Shown in pieces: positions 35,111 to 44,741 of a stretch of DNA of 64,000 nucleotides. The stretch comes from Chryseotalea sanaruensis (GTDB taxonomy: Bacteria > Bacteroidota > Bacteroidia > Cytophagales > Cyclobacteriaceae). The stretch is from positions 1 through 64,000 of the forward strand of contig NZ_BHXQ01000002.1 of the NCBI RefSeq assembly GCF_003990915.1, given 5' to 3'. A model generated the notes under the pieces. It had not been told where the DNA came from, searched no databases, and was given only the letters and a program-made list of their open reading frames with translations. The first letter of the stretch is position 1. Every line of letters starts with the position of its first letter. The position numbers and the translations under genes are program-made.

Positions 35111-36703
35111 ATGAAGAATCTCCGCACAATTTGGTGGCGTACGGGTTTTATAGGCATTGCCCTATTATCCAGTTGCGATTTCAATAACTTACTCGACACC
35201 GATTTCGAATCCATCAGCACTTCGCCTACTATTGCTATTCCGTTAGGTTTTGGAAGCTTGAGTATACAAGATTTTTTAAATGATGAGGATTCTGCCAACA
35301 TCAAAATTTATGAAAGTGGCCCTGATCAAGGTGTGGTATATCTTTTTTACCAACAAACATTGAAAACGCAGGGAATTGGTGACCTACTTACTTTTCCTGA
35401 TAAAAATATTACTCGCGGTTTAAATATTAACCCGACCGCCATTCCAATTCCCGTGCCCGCTAATAGTACAGTGAACTTAAGTCCGGGTAACCTTACTTTC
35501 GATCTAGATTTTGATCCGGAAAAATTTAGTGAAATTCTTTTTACGCAAGGAAGTCTTCGCATTATTGCGCAGACAAATCCTATTATTCCTAACCTGCAAT
35601 TTGAAGGTGAGATAATATTAACTTCTTTTACTAACAATGGTATTCCACTTAGCCAGACATTACAAAGCGGTAGTAGTTCACAATTAATATCTGTTGCTGG
35701 CTATAGCGCCATTCTGGAAGATAATCTATTTGAAGCTCAGGTTAGCGTTCGCGTTAGCAGTGGCGCAACACCCTCTGCAGTCCCTCCGGGCACTCAATTC
35801 AATTTTACCCTCGACTTTACTGATCTCAATTTTGATTATGTAAAAGGTTTCTTTGGTGATCAGACTGCTGATCTGCCAGATGAAACATTAGAAATAGGTG
35901 CCTTTGAAAATGTTTTTGATGATGTGGAGGTGTCACTCGCCAGTCCAAAAATTTCTTTTGTAGTTATCAATGAATATGGCATTCCTGTTAACGTAATATT
36001 TAACACACTTGAAGCACGTAAGCCTGGCAGCAGTCTGGCGGTCCAATTAAATCCTGCCAGTCCAATTGTTACCAACATTCCCCAAACAATGGGAGACTCA
36101 GCTTTTACTACCGTGGCTGTAACCAATGCCAGAGCCTTACTGGATTTTGCTCCTACGGAATTTTACTATAATGTTAGTGCGCGCATTAACCAAGGACTAA
36201 CAGATGGTGAAAACTTTTGCCAAAGTGATGCAGAATTAAATGTGCGTATGTCAATTGAAGTCCCTTTTATTGGAAATGCTTCAAATATCATTCTTCAAGA
36301 CACAGTTGATCTTGATGTAGGTGATCTTGAGTCATCCGAAATTGAAGAGGCCTTGTTACGCATTGCAACCGTTAACCATTTGCCATTAAATGCAACGCTT
36401 CAACTCTATTTACTAAACGAAGATCTTACACAACTTGATATTTTATTAGATCCCAATGACAACCGTATTATTGAGGGTGCTGCTACAGATGCCACTGGCA
36501 CTCCGGTAACCCCAGGAGAAAAAGTAATGGAAATTAATATCAGTAAAGAGAAAATCAACAAACTGTTTGAAGCCAGTAAGCTTGTAATTGTTGCAGAGCT
36601 GGAAACAGCAGATAACCCCAAGGATGTAAAATTTCATGCAGCCGATAAGCTCGAAATAAAAGTAGGACTGAAAGCAAAGGTTAAGCTAAATGTTGACCTA
36701 TGA
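35111..36703 (+). CDS. Large lipoprotein of unknown function
   Basis: The protein has 530 residues with a type II signal and lipobox ending LLSSC at residue 21. It is almost entirely beta-rich with repeated SLAVQLNPASP-, DLNFDYVKGFFG- and IEVPF-type segments, resembling tandem beta-sandwich domains. The stop overlaps an ATG of the next frame (ATGA), so it is coupled to the following gene. Lipoprotein plus barrel gene pairs are typical outer-membrane complexes. I cannot name a family. The 185-bp leader shows no clear promoter motif. Confidence 0.75.
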   Translation: MKNLRTIWWRTGFIGIALLSSCDFNNLLDTDFESISTSPTIAIPLGFGSLSIQDFLNDEDSANIKIYESGPDQGVVYLFYQQTLKTQGIGDLLTFPDKNITRGLNINPTAIPIPVPANSTVNLSPGNLTFDLDFDPEKFSEILFTQGSLRIIAQTNPIIPNLQFEGEIILTSFTNNGIPLSQTLQSGSSSQLISVAGYSAILEDNLFEAQVSVRVSSGATPSAVPPGTQFNFTLDFTDLNFDYVKGFFGDQTADLPDETLEIGAFENVFDDVEVSLASPKISFVVINEYGIPVNVIFNTLEARKPGSSLAVQLNPASPIVTNIPQTMGDSAFTTVAVTNARALLDFAPTEFYYNVSARINQGLTDGENFCQSDAELNVRMSIEVPFIGNASNIILQDTVDLDVGDLESSEIEEALLRIATVNHLPLNATLQLYLLNEDLTQLDILLDPNDNRIIEGAATDATGTPVTPGEKVMEINISKEKINKLFEASKLVIVAELETADNPKDVKFHAADKLEIKVGLKAKVKLNVDL

Positions 36704-36744
36704 TAAATCTATTTTCTTTCCATTTACCTTCAATCGACTTTCGC

Positions 36745-38115
36745 ATGAAATACTTTAGTCTTTTTATATTTTTATTGGGTTCTGTGCAACTTTTTGCTCA
36801 ACCAGAAGCCACTATGTACACGCTTTCAGGTGTACCACAACATGTTAATTATAATCCTGCTTTTGTTCCAAATTATAAATTTGTATTAAGCATAGGCCCT
36901 GGCTCAGTTCATGGTCATTATTCTAACAGTAGTTTTGCATATAGCGATTTGGCTGTACGAAGAGGCGACTCGCTTGTTGCTGATCTTGTAAAGTTTAATG
37001 GAGCCCTTAATAAAAAGAATTACATCACCACGGCTGGAGACGTTGAAGCTTTTCGTTTGGGCATACAATTAAGCAAACGACTTTATTTTAATTGGACAGT
37101 AGGTACAAAAGTTTTTGCGAGGCAAATGATCCCGCAAGATTTGACCTCATTATTTATTAATGGGACTTCGAGCTTTGTCAATAGTTCAGCTTCATTCTCA
37201 CCACAGTTAGAAGCAACATCCTATTTAGAATCTGCTTTTGGTGCATCATACAAAGTGAATGATAAGATAACGGTTGGTGGACGCGTTAAAATTTTGCGTG
37301 GTATTGTTAACGCCAGCACTGAAAATTCAGAGTTGACCCTTGCCCTTGCTGATGATTATTCTATGACTCTGACTGGAGATGTGAACGCACGTACCTCAGG
37401 AATACAAAATGCCGATAATGGGGATGTAAAAGACTACTTGAAAAATAAAGGTTTGGCCATTGATTTAGGAGCAACACTTAAGCTAACTGAAAAGCTTACG
37501 GTTGGCGCAAGCTTGCTGGATGTTGGTGCCATTAACTGGAAAAACGATACCTATGCTTATACGCTAGATCCAAGCGTGGCCACCTACACATTTGCTGGTG
37601 TGGACCTGCAAAGAATTATCGATGGTGATGAAGATTACTTTGATGCCGAAATGGATTCGCTGGAATCTAAATTTGAGTTGCAGGAAGGTGCAACGGGTGG
37701 CTACAGAACACCTCTTCCCGGTAAAATGTATTTTAATGCCAGCTATAAAATTAAAAAGCAAATAACTTTTGGGGCTCTCTTGTTTATGGAAAAGTTTCAG
37801 GGACGATTTCACCCGGGACTTTCAGCTTCAGTTCATAAAGAATTCTGGCGCATAGCAGGAGTATCTGTTAGTTACTCAGCCATCAACAAAGGCTTCGGTA
37901 ATTTAGGTGCAGGCTTTAACCTAAACCTTACGCCTTTTCAATTTTATGTAGTGGGCGATAATCTATTGCGAATGCCCCTATCTTACTTAGCAAATGGCAG
38001 CTATGAAAAATTTGCCAGTAATGTTAGATACTTCAACGTAAGGGCGGGTATGAACTTTGTTTTTGGCAGGGATCGCTCACATGAGAAAAAAGCATATAAC
38101 CAGCGAAAAAAATAG
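36745..38115 (+). CDS. DUF5723-like outer-membrane barrel protein
   Basis: The protein has 456 residues from the ATG at 36745, which opens a signal peptide (MKYFSLFIFLLGSVQLFAQ). An earlier in-frame ATG at 36700 overlaps the previous stop and could be the translated start if coupling dominates. Markers of DUF5723: YTLSGVPQHVNYNPAFVPNY near the start, beta hairpins throughout, and a terminal NVRAGMNFVFG. It is probably an outer-membrane barrel, and is partnered with the lipoprotein at 35111-36703. Confidence 0.8.
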   Translation: MKYFSLFIFLLGSVQLFAQPEATMYTLSGVPQHVNYNPAFVPNYKFVLSIGPGSVHGHYSNSSFAYSDLAVRRGDSLVADLVKFNGALNKKNYITTAGDVEAFRLGIQLSKRLYFNWTVGTKVFARQMIPQDLTSLFINGTSSFVNSSASFSPQLEATSYLESAFGASYKVNDKITVGGRVKILRGIVNASTENSELTLALADDYSMTLTGDVNARTSGIQNADNGDVKDYLKNKGLAIDLGATLKLTEKLTVGASLLDVGAINWKNDTYAYTLDPSVATYTFAGVDLQRIIDGDEDYFDAEMDSLESKFELQEGATGGYRTPLPGKMYFNASYKIKKQITFGALLFMEKFQGRFHPGLSASVHKEFWRIAGVSVSYSAINKGFGNLGAGFNLNLTPFQFYVVGDNLLRMPLSYLANGSYEKFASNVRYFNVRAGMNFVFGRDRSHEKKAYNQRKK

Positions 38116-38135
38116 ATTTTCATTTTCTATAAAAG

Positions 38136-38174
38136 TGCATATCAAGGCTGATAATCTTGGTATGCATTTTTTTT
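38136..38174 (+). terminator. Rho-independent terminator of the lipoprotein/DUF5723 pair
   Basis: TGCATATCAAG (38136-38146) pairs imperfectly with CTTGGTATGCA (38156-38166), followed by eight Ts. Confidence 0.82.
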
Positions 38175-38278
38175 AGACTTGGGAATATCTCTATAGTTAT
38201 TAAAACAAGGGTGACACTTCGCATTCAATAGCTGTCGTTTTTGATAGAATCAAGATCCGAAGAGTAAAATAATCTCGA

Positions 38279-39034
38279 TTAGTTAAACTTTGTCTTCTCA
38301 AAGTATAATTTCTTTACCTTGTTTTCAAGCGCCATAGCTTTCGGAAAAAGAATTTCATTTTCGATACGAGCATGAATAATCAGGCTTTTCTCAAACTCCT
38401 TTAGCTCATTGTAGAGTACTTTAATATGCAGTGGGGTGTCGCTGCTCATTTTATAATCTCTGGTAATACTCCTGATCCCCTCCATCTCATCGTCATGTGC
38501 CTCATGTTCAGCTGCAAACTTATGAAGTGAGCTTCGTTCTAATAAATAAAATAAACGTGTTGGATTATAGTTGCCTTTAACTGCACGCTCCAGCGATCTT
38601 ATATAGCTGAATAAATTATCCTCTTCTTCATAGATGTGGTGTATAAAATCTTCTACAAAAAGTGGAAATACTACTTTTAAATCACGCTCTACACTTAAGT
38701 AGTCATCATGCTGAGCATTAAACCCCTGAACTAAACCTGCCATATAAGGCAACTTATGCTTTATAAAAATAAAGTGGGCATGTTTTAAGTATTCAATAAT
38801 AAGATCAATCGGATAAGATGTAAGGGGAAGATCAGTTTCCTGCAAAAGGCTTGGTGACTCTAATTCCCGCAAAACCTGCTCTACACGCAAGCCCTTTTGA
38901 AGACAAACCTGCTCAAGGGTCAGTTCAGAAAATTCATAAAATTTTATCCCGAAGTAAAAGAGCACATAAGCATGCACATGGTTTTCCTCCACGAGTTCCC
39001 CAATTCTGCGGTTTTTCCAGCTTACTTCTTCCAT
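38279..39034 (-). CDS. Hemerythrin-domain protein, RIC/ScdA-like but lacking the N-terminal Cys pair
   Basis: The protein has 251 residues. Residues 8-60 resemble the ScdA/DUF542 N-terminus (IGELVEENHVHAYVLFYFGIKF) but have YEF where the family usually has CC. From 80 on, a hemerythrin helical bundle carries candidate iron ligands: KHAHF, KHKLPY, EDFIHHIYEEEDNLF, EHEAHDDEM and HARIENEILFP. RIC proteins help repair nitrosylated Fe-S clusters; the missing cysteines argue for an altered function. It is divergent from the S41 gene. Confidence 0.75.
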   Translation of the reverse strand: MEEVSWKNRRIGELVEENHVHAYVLFYFGIKFYEFSELTLEQVCLQKGLRVEQVLRELESPSLLQETDLPLTSYPIDLIIEYLKHAHFIFIKHKLPYMAGLVQGFNAQHDDYLSVERDLKVVFPLFVEDFIHHIYEEEDNLFSYIRSLERAVKGNYNPTRLFYLLERSSLHKFAAEHEAHDDEMEGIRSITRDYKMSSDTPLHIKVLYNELKEFEKSLIIHARIENEILFPKAMALENKVKKLYFEKTKFN

Positions 39035-39163
39035 TATCTATCAAATATAAAAATCAATCCAGAAAAAAATATCCATTTTTGCTCAATATTGGTGCTTTAT
39101 TCATCCTCATAATATGATAAACGTCACCAACAAATAGATTCGTATTTTCGTTATAGTTGCATC

Positions 39164-40792
39164 ATGAGTGAAATTGGTAATTCTAAGACCCAAATAGCCC
39201 TTCCCTTGGTACTTTGTGTAGGTTTGGCAGCGGGCATTTTTATTGGCAGCAAACTTTCTTCTGGCAATCGTTTATCTAGCGATGTGGGCAAAGACGTTCA
39301 GAAATTTAGAGAGGCGCTTACTTATATTCAAAAAGATTATGTGGACAAGGTGAATACCAATGAATTGGTAGATGATGCCATTGAGCACATGCTGACCAAA
39401 CTTGATCCTCACTCCACTTATATTGCAGCACGTGATACTTCTCAGGCAAATGAAAGTCTTCGGGGTAATTTTGATGGCATAGGTGTTGAGTTTAACATTT
39501 TCAATGACACTATTACAGTAGTTACACCGTTGAGCGGAGGGCCCTCAGAAGCCTTGGGTATTCGCTCTGGCGATAAGATTATTAAAGTAGACAGCATCCT
39601 CGTTGCGGGTATTGGTGTTACTAATGCCGATGTAATGCGCTATTTAAAAGGTCCACGTGGTACTGAGGTTAGAGTATCAATATCACGAAGAGGAGTTGCT
39701 GAATTACTTGAGTACACCATAATACGGGATAAAATACCTACTTATTCTGTAGATGTTGCCTACATGGTTGATAACGAGATTGGTTACATTAAAGTAAGCC
39801 GCTTTGCTGCAACAACATATAAGGAATTTGAAGAATCGCTGAAAAAATTGAAGAGCCAGGGCATGAAAAAACTTGTGCTGGATTTACAAGGTAATCCAGG
39901 TGGTTATATGGACATGGCCATCAGTATGCTGGATGATTTCCTGCCTTCAGGCAATAAAATTGTTTTTACAAAAGGTAAAGCTAGTCGTTATGATCAGGAC
40001 GCATTCGCTACTAATAAAGGTTCTTTTGAGGAGGGCGATTTAATTGTTTTAGTAAACGAAGGCAGCGCTTCAGCCTCTGAAATTGTTGCTGGTGCACTGC
40101 AAGATAATGACAGGGCTTTGTTGGTAGGCCGCAGAACTTTTGGGAAGGGCCTTGTTCAAACTACTTTTGATCTGGATGGTGGAGCAGAAATGCGTCTGAC
40201 CATTTCACGGTACTACACACCGAGTGGTCGTTCTATTCAGAAACCTTATGACGATGGCACCGAATACGATCGTGATATTGTAAGTCGATACACACGAGGT
40301 GAATTTTTCCATTCGGACAGTATCAAGTTTAACGATTCACTCAAGTACACCACTCAAAACGGTCGCACGGTATATGGTGGTGGTGGCATTATGCCCGACT
40401 ATTTTGTGTCACTGGATACAACCTTGAACAGTCATTACCTGAACGAACTTTATATATCCAATACTATTAATGAATACACATTCGACTATGCAGATAAGAA
40501 TCGAGAAGCATTGGAGAAAATGGGATGGGACAAGTTTTACAAAACCTTTGTTGTAAGCGACCAAATGCTTGATGAACTCGTGGCTGCCGGCAAGCGTGCA
40601 AAGGTTAAACCAGATTATCAGGAGCTTAGAGAAAGAAAGAAAGTTTTCCAGATACACGTGAAAGCACAAATTGCTCGAAAAATCTGGGGCAATGCCGGCT
40701 TCTTCCCTGTTTTTAATGAAACAAATGAAGTGTTTCTTCAGGCTATTAAAATGTTTGATCGCTTGCCAGAATTAAACCGACAAAAAATGTGA
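39164..40792 (+). CDS. S41 family C-terminal processing peptidase
   Basis: The protein has 542 residues. One N-terminal membrane anchor (about 10-28) leads to a PDZ domain (about 105-185, with GIGVEFNIFNDTITVV and GPSEALGIRSGDKIIKVD) and an S41 catalytic core. The nucleophile Ser lies in NEGSASASEIVAGALQDND, and the Lys in GRRTFGKGLVQ. It is a CtpA-type periplasmic protease. The extension after residue 450 is charged, as in Bacteroidota members. Confidence 0.93.
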   Translation: MSEIGNSKTQIALPLVLCVGLAAGIFIGSKLSSGNRLSSDVGKDVQKFREALTYIQKDYVDKVNTNELVDDAIEHMLTKLDPHSTYIAARDTSQANESLRGNFDGIGVEFNIFNDTITVVTPLSGGPSEALGIRSGDKIIKVDSILVAGIGVTNADVMRYLKGPRGTEVRVSISRRGVAELLEYTIIRDKIPTYSVDVAYMVDNEIGYIKVSRFAATTYKEFEESLKKLKSQGMKKLVLDLQGNPGGYMDMAISMLDDFLPSGNKIVFTKGKASRYDQDAFATNKGSFEEGDLIVLVNEGSASASEIVAGALQDNDRALLVGRRTFGKGLVQTTFDLDGGAEMRLTISRYYTPSGRSIQKPYDDGTEYDRDIVSRYTRGEFFHSDSIKFNDSLKYTTQNGRTVYGGGGIMPDYFVSLDTTLNSHYLNELYISNTINEYTFDYADKNREALEKMGWDKFYKTFVVSDQMLDELVAAGKRAKVKPDYQELRERKKVFQIHVKAQIARKIWGNAGFFPVFNETNEVFLQAIKMFDRLPELNRQKM

Positions 40793-40838
40793 GACTGAAT
40801 ATGGTTTGTACAAAGTAATTCTACACATTTGAGCGCTT

Positions 40839-42020
40839 ATGAAAGTAGAGATTCCGTTACTTATACTTAGTTCTTTAGTCATTTTCTCTTACATCTTTGA
40901 TCTTTTTGCACGCAAAGCAAAGATCCCTTCGATATTATTACTATTAGCCACTGGTGTTGGGTTGCAATTTGCAGCTTCTTACTTTGGTTTCTCTACTTTA
41001 ACGCTCCAGCGCATACTCCCACTAATGGGTACAGTTGGTCTGATCTTGATTGTGCTTGAAGGGTCGCTAGAATTGAAACTTACCAGTGACAAAAAAACTC
41101 TTTTGAAACAATCTCTGGCAGCCTCCTTTTTTATTTTACTTGGCACCACCTTTGCAATCACATTATTGTTCTATTACCTGACGGAATCCTCATTACGAAG
41201 CGCCTTCATCAACGCTATTCCCTTCAGTATAATCAGCTCGGCTATTGCAATACCTTCAGCCTCCAGTTTACCCGAAGCGCGTAAAGAGTTTGTTGTTTAC
41301 GAATCATCACTCTCAGATATTTTTGGCATCATGCTCTTTAATTTTGCCATTACAAATACTAACTATGGTTTTATGTCCTTTTCAAAATTGATAGGAGAAA
41401 CTGTTGTTATAACAATATTGTCTGCTACTTTTTGTATTGCTCTTTTATACTTGTTGTCGCGCATCACGCACCGCCTGAAATTTTTCCTGGTAATTTCTGT
41501 ATTAGTGCTTGTGTATGCCTTTGGTAAGTTTTATCATTTATCATCGTTGGTTATCGTTCTTGTCTTTGGATTGTTTCTTAGCAACGCAACCGCTATTCGC
41601 TCAACATTCTTTAGAAGGTTTTTCCTTTATAAAAATTATGATCAGGATCTCGAGCAGCTGCATTTACTTTCGGGTGAGTCCGCTTTTCTTGTACGCACTT
41701 TTTTCTTTCTTATTTTCGGATTAAGTTTAGATTTGACCTCTTTAGCTAATGTTCAAGTTTTTCTGGCAGGCATACTTATTGCGGTTCTAATTTATCTTGT
41801 CCGTTTCGTCTATCAGAAAATCTGGATGAAAAGTGCCACAGTTACTGAATTGCTTTTATCGCCACGTGGCTTAATCAGTATTTTGCTATTTATGAGTATT
41901 CCTGAAGACCAACGCATTGTTGAGGTGAGCGAGGGGGTGATGCTGCTCGTTATACTACTTACAAGCATTATCATGACAATAGGGTTGCTAAGAGCTAAAC
42001 CAGGTGAAGCCAATCCATAA
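40839..42020 (+). CDS. Cation:proton antiporter
   Basis: The protein has 393 residues with 11-13 membrane helices. The opening (LFARKAKIPSILLLLATGVGLQF) and ISSAIAIPSAS, ESSLSDIFGIMLFN correspond to the CPA1/CPA2 fold with unwound helices and an ion-binding Asp. It lacks any RCK or TrkA-C domain. It follows the S41 gene by 46 bp on the same strand. It probably handles Na+ or K+/H+ exchange. Confidence 0.88.
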   Translation: MKVEIPLLILSSLVIFSYIFDLFARKAKIPSILLLLATGVGLQFAASYFGFSTLTLQRILPLMGTVGLILIVLEGSLELKLTSDKKTLLKQSLAASFFILLGTTFAITLLFYYLTESSLRSAFINAIPFSIISSAIAIPSASSLPEARKEFVVYESSLSDIFGIMLFNFAITNTNYGFMSFSKLIGETVVITILSATFCIALLYLLSRITHRLKFFLVISVLVLVYAFGKFYHLSSLVIVLVFGLFLSNATAIRSTFFRRFFLYKNYDQDLEQLHLLSGESAFLVRTFFFLIFGLSLDLTSLANVQVFLAGILIAVLIYLVRFVYQKIWMKSATVTELLLSPRGLISILLFMSIPEDQRIVEVSEGVMLLVILLTSIIMTIGLLRAKPGEANP

Positions 42021-42059
42021 ATAATTTCGTAAATTGCTCTAAGATCAAAATCATTATTT

Positions 42060-43253
42060 ATGTTTTACCACAAGCTAGGCAATATTCCCCCAAAACGTCA
42101 TACACAGTTTCGTCAACCCGATGGCAGTTTGTATAAAGAAGAACTTGTGAGCTCAGAGGGTTTTTCAAACATCTACTCTAATCTTTATCACATTAATGCA
42201 CCCACACGGATAAAAGCTATTATCAAACAAGAACCTTATGGTGCAAAACGAATCGATGATTATAGTCTTCGTCAAACGCATTTAAATACATCTAAGGTAA
42301 CAAGCACTGGTAACGATTATCTGAGTGCCCGTAAAGTACTTCTGATGAATAATGATTGCTCCATTTCCATCTGCTCGCCCACGCAACGCAAAATGGATTA
42401 TTTCTATAAAAATGCTGAAGGCGATGAAGTAATCTATATACATGATGGTAAGGGTGTTTTAATTTCACAATTTGGGAAATTAGAAATTCGTCAAGGTGAT
42501 TATGTAGTAATTCCGCGCACTGTAATTTATAAATTGGAGTTTGAAGAAGGCCCATTGCGTCTACTCATAGTGGAGTCAGCTTCACCCATCGAAACACCTA
42601 ATCGCTATAGAAACGAACTGGGGCAACTACTTGAGCATGCACCGTTTTGCGAGCGCGATATCAGACCTCCACATGAATTAGTGACTGACAGAACTAAAGG
42701 CGATTTTTTAATGAAGATTAAAAAGCAAGGCTATCTGCACCACTACATGTATGATTACAGCCCACTTGATCTTGTAGGATGGGATGGCTTCTTATGGCCT
42801 TATGCATTTTCTATACACGATTTTGAACCCATTACTGGTCGCATACACCAACCACCTCCAGTGCACCAGACTTTCCAGGCACGCAACTTTGTAATCTGTT
42901 CTTTTGTGCCGCGCTTATTTGATTATCATCCGCTTGCAATTCCTGCCCCGTATAATCACAGCAACATCGACAGTGATGAAGTTTTGTATTATGCTGAAGG
43001 GAATTTTATGAGTCGCAGAGGTATAGAGCGTGGCTCATTTACACTGCATCCTGGTGGGTTACCACATGGTCCACATCCTGGAACAGTTGAAAAAAGTATT
43101 GGCGCGAAAGAAACGCATGAGCTTGCAGTAATGATCGATACTTTTAAACCACTCTATCTTACTACTGATTCATTAGAATTTCTTGATAAAAATTATCCAA
43201 TGAGTTGGACTGATGCTTCTACAGAACCTTTTAATGAAGTGAATACACCATAA
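42060..43253 (+). CDS. hmgA: Homogentisate 1,2-dioxygenase
   Basis: The protein has 397 residues. It opens the ring of homogentisate in tyrosine and phenylalanine breakdown, using non-haem iron. The family motif HPGGLPHGPHPG near residue 340 and the cupin domain (EGDEVIYIHDGKGVLISQFG, QGDYVVIP) are clear. It is somewhat shorter than eukaryotic members, as is typical for Bacteroidota. No other pathway gene (hppD, maiA, fahA) is in this window. Confidence 0.93.
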   Translation: MFYHKLGNIPPKRHTQFRQPDGSLYKEELVSSEGFSNIYSNLYHINAPTRIKAIIKQEPYGAKRIDDYSLRQTHLNTSKVTSTGNDYLSARKVLLMNNDCSISICSPTQRKMDYFYKNAEGDEVIYIHDGKGVLISQFGKLEIRQGDYVVIPRTVIYKLEFEEGPLRLLIVESASPIETPNRYRNELGQLLEHAPFCERDIRPPHELVTDRTKGDFLMKIKKQGYLHHYMYDYSPLDLVGWDGFLWPYAFSIHDFEPITGRIHQPPPVHQTFQARNFVICSFVPRLFDYHPLAIPAPYNHSNIDSDEVLYYAEGNFMSRRGIERGSFTLHPGGLPHGPHPGTVEKSIGAKETHELAVMIDTFKPLYLTTDSLEFLDKNYPMSWTDASTEPFNEVNTP

Positions 43254-43257
43254 AACC

Positions 43258-43665
43258 ATGTGGAGACTTTTACCCTATTTAATCTTTTGGTTTCTGGGGA
43301 TTTTGTTTGGCAGTATTGGTGGTTACTACTATTTCTTTTACAAACAACTTCTACAAGAGGGTAAAACTGTTAAAGGAGTTGTTATGCTGCATTATCATGG
43401 GCGTGGAGAAAGATTCGCACCTATTATCGACTATACAATTGAGGGTAAAAGACTTGTTCATGAACATCAACCTGCCATACGTGGAGGAAAGGAATTATAC
43501 CCTCTTAGGTCAACGGTAGAACTACTCTACATACCCGGGGATCCTGAAAGGGTAGCTCTCAAAAGCGTTGTTGATACACAATGGCTTTTCTATGTTTTCT
43601 ATGGCTCAATTTTACTATTTCTGCTAATCCCTTTACTGATTTTCATCTATACACGATTTAAATAG
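43258..43665 (+). CDS. DUF3592-type membrane protein
   Basis: The protein has 135 residues with two membrane helices (about 5-27 and 105-130). Between them a beta-rich loop (GKTVKGVVMLHYHGRGERFAPIIDYTIEGKRLVHE...YPLRSTVELLYIPGDPERVAL) fits DUF3592. It lies 4 bp after hmgA and is likely cotranscribed. The function is unknown. Confidence 0.8.
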   Translation: MWRLLPYLIFWFLGILFGSIGGYYYFFYKQLLQEGKTVKGVVMLHYHGRGERFAPIIDYTIEGKRLVHEHQPAIRGGKELYPLRSTVELLYIPGDPERVALKSVVDTQWLFYVFYGSILLFLLIPLLIFIYTRFK

Positions 43666-43835
43666 TCAAATTCCTCTTACAGAACAGAAGTACTGCGCAA
43701 TTTCTCTTCGTTTTAAAATCGATACACAATCTTTATCTGTCATAGTGTGATGATGACAAATGAATAGCTCTATGTTCGTGGTCTCTGGTTTAAAAAATGT
43801 GCTATTTTCATTTTCGTTCTATTTTTCGTTAACAA

Positions 43836-43880
43836 AATCATCTGCATCAAGATTTGCAGGATAGAAGGATGAACAGGATT
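43836..43880 (-). repeat. Degenerate AATCCTGT-type repeat, inverted copy
   Basis: Its reverse complement aligns without gaps to 44579-44623 with about 78% identity over 45 bp, beginning AATCCTGT and containing ATCCT, AAATC and TGAT blocks. It lies upstream of the GxxExxY pseudogene in the opposite orientation to the downstream copies. The rest of 43666-43992 shows no other feature I can support. Confidence 0.65.
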
Positions 43881-43992
43881 AAAATATAATGAATAAAATA
43901 TGGTGATGAATATAATAAATGAGATTTGATTTACTCAAACTACTTAACATTAATGCAACCAATACAGCAGTCTGTATCAGGATTTGAAAGCA

Positions 43993-44389
43993 ATGAAGGA
44001 AGAGGAAATCACTTATAAGATAATAGGTTGTGCAATGAAAATACACAACCCGTTTGGTAACGGCTTCCAGGAAGTTATTTATCAGCGATGAATTGGAGCG
44101 TGCTCGTTTAGGTTTTGGAAGAGAATTAGAGCAGATTATTTATTATGAAGGTATTAGTGTAGGCACAAGAAGAGCGGATTTTATTGTTGAGAATGGCATC
44201 GTTGTTGAACTCAAAGCAGTTATTAATCCTGAGGATGTACACCTTGCCCAAGCTAAAAATTATGTAGTCGCTTATGACATGGCAACCGGGTTACTTATCA
44301 ACTTTGGCGCAACAAGTTTGCAATACAAGAAAATTTTTAATTCCAAGTATAACCCAGTTAAAAATCCTGTTGTTCCGAAAACTCAATAA
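43993..44389 (+). pseudogene. GxxExxY family gene, frameshifted
   Basis: A frame from the ATG at 43993 reads MKEEEITYKIIGCAMKIHNP and ends in a stop after VIYQR (44089-44091). The continuation is in another frame, DELERARLGFGRELEQIIYYEGISVGTRRADFIVENG and on to 44389. Together they make a complete family member of about 130 residues: GNGFQEVIYQ gives the GxxExxY motif, and VELKAV the nuclease-like core. A single frameshift near 44085 explains the split, unless it is a sequencing error. GxxExxY proteins are small PD-(D/E)XK-like proteins of unclear function, often found in repeat-flanked islands. Confidence 0.75.
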
Positions 44390-44578
44390 ATCCTGACGCA
44401 ATCAAGTTTTAAAAATTTCAATTTATCCGCAACCTAGTAAACCTGATGCAGACACTGTATTAAGATTCTGTAAATTCTTTAATCTCAAAAAATCCTGAAA
44501 CTGACGATGCTTTGAGTGCAAATGAATTATTGAGCTATCTGAAAAGAAGTACAATACTTTAGCAACTATCCAAAAAGA

Positions 44579-44623
44579 AATCCTGTCAATCCTACAATCC
44601 TATAAATCGTGATACAGACTATT
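44579..44623 (+). repeat. Degenerate AATCCTGT-type repeat, direct copy 1
   Basis: The 45-bp copy aligns to the inverted copy at 43836-43880 (about 35 of 45 positions). Fragments of the same theme occur at 44389-44410 and 44488-44510. The 350-bp gap from 44390 to 44741 contains only such repeats and no gene. Confidence 0.65.
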
Positions 44624-44692
44624 CTACTAAGCTAAACGAGCAACCAAGCATTTTAAAAAAAGGACTGTAGTCTACATACCTGCCCAAATAAA

Positions 44693-44733
44693 AATCCTAT
44701 CAATTCTCAAATCAAGTAAATCCTGATCCACAC
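44693..44733 (+). repeat. Degenerate AATCCTGT-type repeat, direct copy 2
   Basis: It begins AATCCTATCAATTCT and continues CAAATC...TAAATCCTGATCCACA, matching copy 1 by theme. It lies just beyond the stop of the Pr6Pr-like gene. Confidence 0.55.
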
Positions 44734-44741
44734 ATTTTTGA

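Noticed and set aside
44054-44389. Intact 111-residue protein starting at TTG 44054
   Set aside because: It lacks the start of the GxxExxY family, which is present in another frame from 43993; a frameshifted gene is the better explanation.
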